Of a DNA stretch of 57,663 bases, positions 54,196 to 57,663 are shown piece after piece. Within the stretch, counting starts at the first letter, position 1; every line of letters begins with the position of its first letter. The translations under genes were made by a program, and so were the position numbers. The stretch comes from Propionivibrio sp. (GTDB lineage Bacteria > Pseudomonadota > Gammaproteobacteria > Burkholderiales > Rhodocyclaceae). Under the pieces are notes generated by a model. The model saw nothing but the letters and a program-made list of their open reading frames with translations, was not told where the DNA came from and did no database searches. The DNA lies in NCBI RefSeq assembly GCF_029255185.1, contig NZ_JAPUVO010000101.1:1-57663 (forward strand), given 5' to 3'.

Positions 54196-57100
54196 TCAAA
54201 GCCGAACCACCCCCTCCTGCAACTGCGCCGTAGTCTTCAGCGTCTGCGCCCCAGTACCCAGGTGCGGGTCGCCGATGAGTTGCTGCGCAGCAATGAGTCC
54301 AACACCCCCAAGCGACCCGGTGTTACCGTACTGGTAGGCCAGATCGCCGCCCAGCGCGGCGCTGTTCGAAGCGGCCAGATGCTTGTCCAGGAGCGCATGC
54401 ATCGCCGTCCAGCTGGACATGTTTGAATCCGCCGCCCGTGCGGCATCGAAGGCCGCGACCAGGCCGGTGAAGTCGAAAGTCTCGACCTTGTGGTTAAGGA
54501 GCGGATCAGCGCCGCCCTCGGCGTAGCCGGCCAGCGCCTCGGCAACGATTTGCAGGGTGACGATCGGCCGCGACGGCAGTGCGGCATACCAGCCATTGAA
54601 GGTCAGCTTGTCGTCAGCGCTGACCTTGAGGACCAGGTCGTTGCTCGCCTTGCTGAAGGTCAGGTCGTTGTAGGCAAAGTTGCCGCCAAGCGACAGCGTG
54701 TCGCTGCCGGTGCCGCCAGCCAGCACGGTGTCCTGCCCGTCCCCCTTGTTGAAGAGAATGACGTCGTTGCCCGCGCCGGTGTTGAGCGTGTCATTACCCA
54801 GGCCACCGAGGAAGACTTCGGCGCCGGCACCGCCGGTCAGGGTATCGGCACCAGCACCGCCGTCAAAGAGCGCATTGCCCGCCGTGTCGATTAGCGCGTC
54901 ATTACCAACGCCGCCTTCGAGGATATCGGCCCCGGCGCCCCCATTTAAGGCGTCATTACCGGCACCGCCGATGAGCATATTGGCCGCACTATTGCCGGTG
55001 AGCATGTTGTTCAGGGCGTTACCGGTGGCGTTGATCGCGGTGGCGCCAGTCAAGGTCAGGTTCTCGACATTGTCGGTCAGCGCGTAGCTGACGCTAGCCT
55101 GGACGAGGTCGGTGCCGGCGTTGAGCGCCTCAATAACGACATCGCCGGCGCCGACTACATAAGTGTCATTACCTAGGCCGCCGGCGAGTGTATTGGCCGC
55201 GCTGTTGCCGGTGAGCACGTTGTTGAGCGCATTGCCGACGCCGTCAATCGCTGCTGCGCCAGTCAGCGTCAGGTTCTCGACGTTGTCGGTCAGCGTATAG
55301 CTGATGCTAGCCTGGACGAGGTCGGTGCCGGCGTTGAGCGCCTCGATGACGACATCGCCAGCGTCGACCACATAAATGTCATTACCCAAACCGCCGGTCA
55401 GCGTGTTGGCCGCGCTGTTGCCGGTGAGCACGTTGTTCAAGGCGTTGCCGGTGGCGTTGATCGCGGTGGCGCCGGTCAGCGTCAGGTTCTCGACGTTGTC
55501 GGTCAGCGTGTAGCTGATACTTGACTGAACAAGGTCGGTGCCGGCGTTAAGATTCTCGCTAACGACATCGCCGGTGTTATCGACAACGTAGCTATCGTTA
55601 CCCGCACCCCCAAGCATCGAATCGGCGCCGCTACCGCCATCAAGACTATTGGCCGCACTATTGCCGGCCAGAATGTTGTTCTGCGTGTTGCCCGTACCAT
55701 TGATGGCGCTCGTTCCGGTCAAGGTCAGGTTCTCGACGTTGTCGGTCAGCGTATAGCTGACGCTAGCCTGAACGAGGTCAGTGCCGGCGTTGAGCGCCTC
55801 GATGACGACATCGCCAGCGCCGACCACATAGGTGTCGCTCCCCAGACCGCCGGCGAGTATATTGGCCGCACTATTGCCGGTGAGTACGTTATCGAGCGCG
55901 TTACCGGTGGCGTTAATGGCCGCCGTCCCAGTCAGCGTCAGGTTCTCGACGTTGTCGGCGAGCGTGTAGCTGATGCTTGACTGGACAAGGTCGGTGCCTT
56001 CGTTGAGCGCCTCGATGACGACATCGCCAGCGCCAATCACATAAGTGTCATTACCCAGGCCGCCGGTCAGCGTATTGGCCGCGCTATTGCCGGTGAGCAC
56101 ATTGTTCAGGGTGTTGCCGGTGGCATTGATAGCCGCCGTTCCGGTCAGCGTCAGGTTCTCGACGTTAGCGGCGAGCGTGTAGCTGATGCTCGCCTGGACG
56201 AGGTCAGTCCCCTCGTTGAGCGCTTCACTGACGATATCGCCAGCGTTATCGACGACAAAGGTGTCGTTGCCCAGACCACCGCGCAGGGTGTCAGCCCCGG
56301 CGCCGCCAGAGAGGGTATTGGCCGCGCTGTTGCCAGTGAGCACGTTGTCGAGTGCGTTGCCCGTGCCATTGATGGCCGCCGTGCCCGTCAGCGTCAGGTT
56401 CTCAACGTTGGCCGCGAGGGTGTAGCTCACGCTAGCCCGGACAAGATCGACCCCTTCGCCGAGCGCCTCGACAACGATATCACCGGTGTTGTCGACCACG
56501 TAGGTGTCATTACCCAAGCCCCCCCGCAAGGTGTTGACCGCGCTATTGCCGGTGAGCACGTTGTCGAGTGCGTTGCCGGTGCCGTTGATAGCCGCCGTTC
56601 CGGTCAGCGTCAGGTTCTCGACGTTAGCCGCGAGGGTGTAGCTCACGCTGGTCTGGACGAGATCGACTCCTTCGCCGGCCGCCTCGACAACGATATCGCC
56701 GGCGTTGTCGACGACATAGCTGTCATTACCGGCCGCGCCGGTCAGCACGTTGGCCGCGCTATTGCCAGTGAGCACGTTGTCAAGTGCGTTGCCGGTGCCA
56801 TTGATGGCCGCTGTGCCGGTCAAGGTCAGGTTCTCGACGTTGGCCGCGAGGGTGTAGCTCACGCTAGCCCGGACAAGATCGACCCCTTCGCCGGCCGCTT
56901 CGACAACGACATCGCCGGCAATGTCGATGGCATAGCTGTCGTCGCCCTGGCCGCCGCTCAGCGTACTGATGCTCGCACCAGCGATGATCGTGTCATTGCC
57001 GCCCCGGCCCTGGGCAGAGGTGGCGTCGGCCCACATCTCGATGATATCCGCCGCGTCCGATCCGATCATCGAACGATTGGTCAGCTCTGCCGCTGTCCAT

Positions 57101-57528
57101 ATCGTGCCGTCGGCAAACTGCAGCTGTTCAACGCGCTGCCTGTTGTCAATCCAGGCATTGATCGTGATCTGGTCCCCGGCATTGGCAAACTTGAGCACCA
57201 GATTGTTGCCCGAGCGGCTGACCGTCACGTCCGCCGGGGCGATTCCCGCACCCAGCACGATACGGTCGGTCCCCGTGTCCAGGGCGCGTTGATTGGCGTA
57301 GGCCACCTCGTTGATGGTGTCCGCACCGTCGCCCAGCTTATAGCGGTAGGTGTCCGAGCCGCCGCTGCCCCAGAGTTGGTCCGTCCCGGTGCCGCCTTCG
57401 AGGATGTTGGCTGTTCCCGTTTCCGTATAGCCCATGCCGGCGTGGTAATAGGTAGTGTAGTCGCCGGCCAGAAGCACGTCGTTGCCGGCACCGCCCAGCA
57501 CGGTGTCACTGCCGCCGCTACCAATTAA
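54196..57528 (-). pseudogene. RTX calcium-binding repeat protein, 5' end cut by IS
   Basis: At least 1100 residues of a secreted RTX protein remain. The frame is open to the IS edge (GSGGSDTVLGGAGND upstream of the GTG at 57501), and a TGA lies in frame just inside the IS, so the true start is lost. Nine VENLTLTG units of about 71-80 residues alternate with GGxGxDxxx calcium-binding nonapeptides such as GGLGNDTYVV. The end, about 140 residues with GWYAALPSRPIVTLQIVAEALAG, is the likely secretion signal region. The downstream genes encode the secretion parts. Whether the missing 5' part lies across the IS cannot be seen. A new internal start such as the GTG would lack the normal N-terminus. 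Confidence 0.85.
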
Positions 57529-57663
57529 GGTCCTTCAGACATTTCTGTGGGTCAGTAGTACGCTTTCGCGCATGGTCTTCAAGGAGGGCGTGCGATGGAA
57601 AGCGTGGAGTTGTATCGGCAATTGCTGGGTCTGACGTTGCCGTGGGCGGTGGAGCGAGTCGAA
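57529..57663 (+). mobile_element. ISL3-family-like insertion sequence, right copy (partial)
   Basis: The sequence begins GGTCCTTCAGACATTTCTGT and is the exact inverted copy of the left window end. The eight bases before it (57521-57528, CCAATTAA) are the candidate target duplication. It enters the RTX repeat gene. Only the first end and the transposase start are inside the window. Confidence 0.85.
57595..57663 (+). CDS. ISL3-like transposase, N-terminal 23 residues only
   Basis: ATG at 57595 follows GGAGGG (57583-57588). The visible residues (MESVELYRQLLGLT, then PWAVERVE) equal those of the copy at the left edge. The rest is outside the window. Confidence 0.7.
   Translation, partial: MESVELYRQLLGLTLPWAVERVE

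Noticed and set aside
54900-56960. Regular repeats as a CRISPR array
   Set aside because: The repeats are 210-240 bases, in one open reading frame and encode RTX nonapeptides and VENLTLTG units; no short repeat-spacer pattern.
1-57663. The inverted IS copies as a 57-kb composite transposon
   Set aside because: The interval contains rnpB, metH, murB, aroKB and pntAB, which are core genes. A contig bounded by repeats explains the picture better.

Overview
The window looks like a chromosomal segment, probably a whole assembly contig, from a betaproteobacterium, most likely of the Rhodocyclales type. I infer this from the aroK-aroB-dgt order, a proton-translocating pntA/pntB pair, a cobalamin-dependent metH, a bacterial class A RNase P RNA and an EPS-type MarR/RfaH regulator pair. 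The taxonomic call is inference. Both window ends carry the same insertion sequence (ISL3-like) in opposite orientation, each cut off by the window edge.

Region 1 (about 0.17-36.1 kb, all on the minus strand) is one surface-polysaccharide locus of about 36 kb. It is read from right to left: EPS-associated MarR regulator, RfaH-like antiterminator, a leader with an exact ops element, gmd, fcl, a PglK-type ABC flippase and pseB. It continues with pseC, three extra oxidoreductases, pseF, a pseG-pseH fusion and pseI, then a Gfo/Idh-DegT pair. The distal part holds a set of transferases and methyltransferases, an MBOAT/SGNH acetylation pair, a radical SAM protein, a phosphoramidate module, a WbsX-like protein, a cupin, a perosamine-synthase-like aminotransferase, two more methyltransferases and a glycosyltransferase. 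Most genes overlap by 1-4 bases (ATGA, TGATG, TAATG), so they are probably translated as one long operon that needs RfaH.

The most interesting part is 5.6-12.7 kb. It encodes homologues, by fold and length, of all four enzymes that make CDP-phosphoramidate for the O-methyl phosphoramidate capsule decoration of Campylobacter jejuni: glutamine kinase (Cj1418), cytidylyltransferase (Cj1416), gamma-glutamyl-CDP-amidate hydrolase (Cj1417) and CDP-phosphoramidate kinase (Cj1415). A methyltransferase lies among them. A CDP-alcohol-phosphotransferase-fold protein sits next to the cytidylyltransferase and could be the transferase. The same operon makes CMP-pseudaminic acid. The proposed product is a glycan with pseudaminic acid, 6-deoxyhexose and/or 4-amino-4,6-dideoxyhexose, and a phosphoramidate ester.

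Region 2 (36.2-49.4 kb) is largely housekeeping: aroK-aroB-dgt (plus strand), pntA-pntB (minus), a Fic protein (minus), an unknown gene (plus), murB and metH (minus). Region 3 (49.5-50.6 kb) holds rnpB and a RelE/Phd-type toxin-antitoxin pair. Region 4 (50.7-57.5 kb, minus) is an RTX operon: a calcium-binding repeat protein whose 5' end is cut by the right-hand IS, a HlyC-like acyltransferase with Lys in place of the catalytic His, a HlyD-type adaptor and a TolC-type outer membrane channel. No HlyB-type exporter is present in the window.
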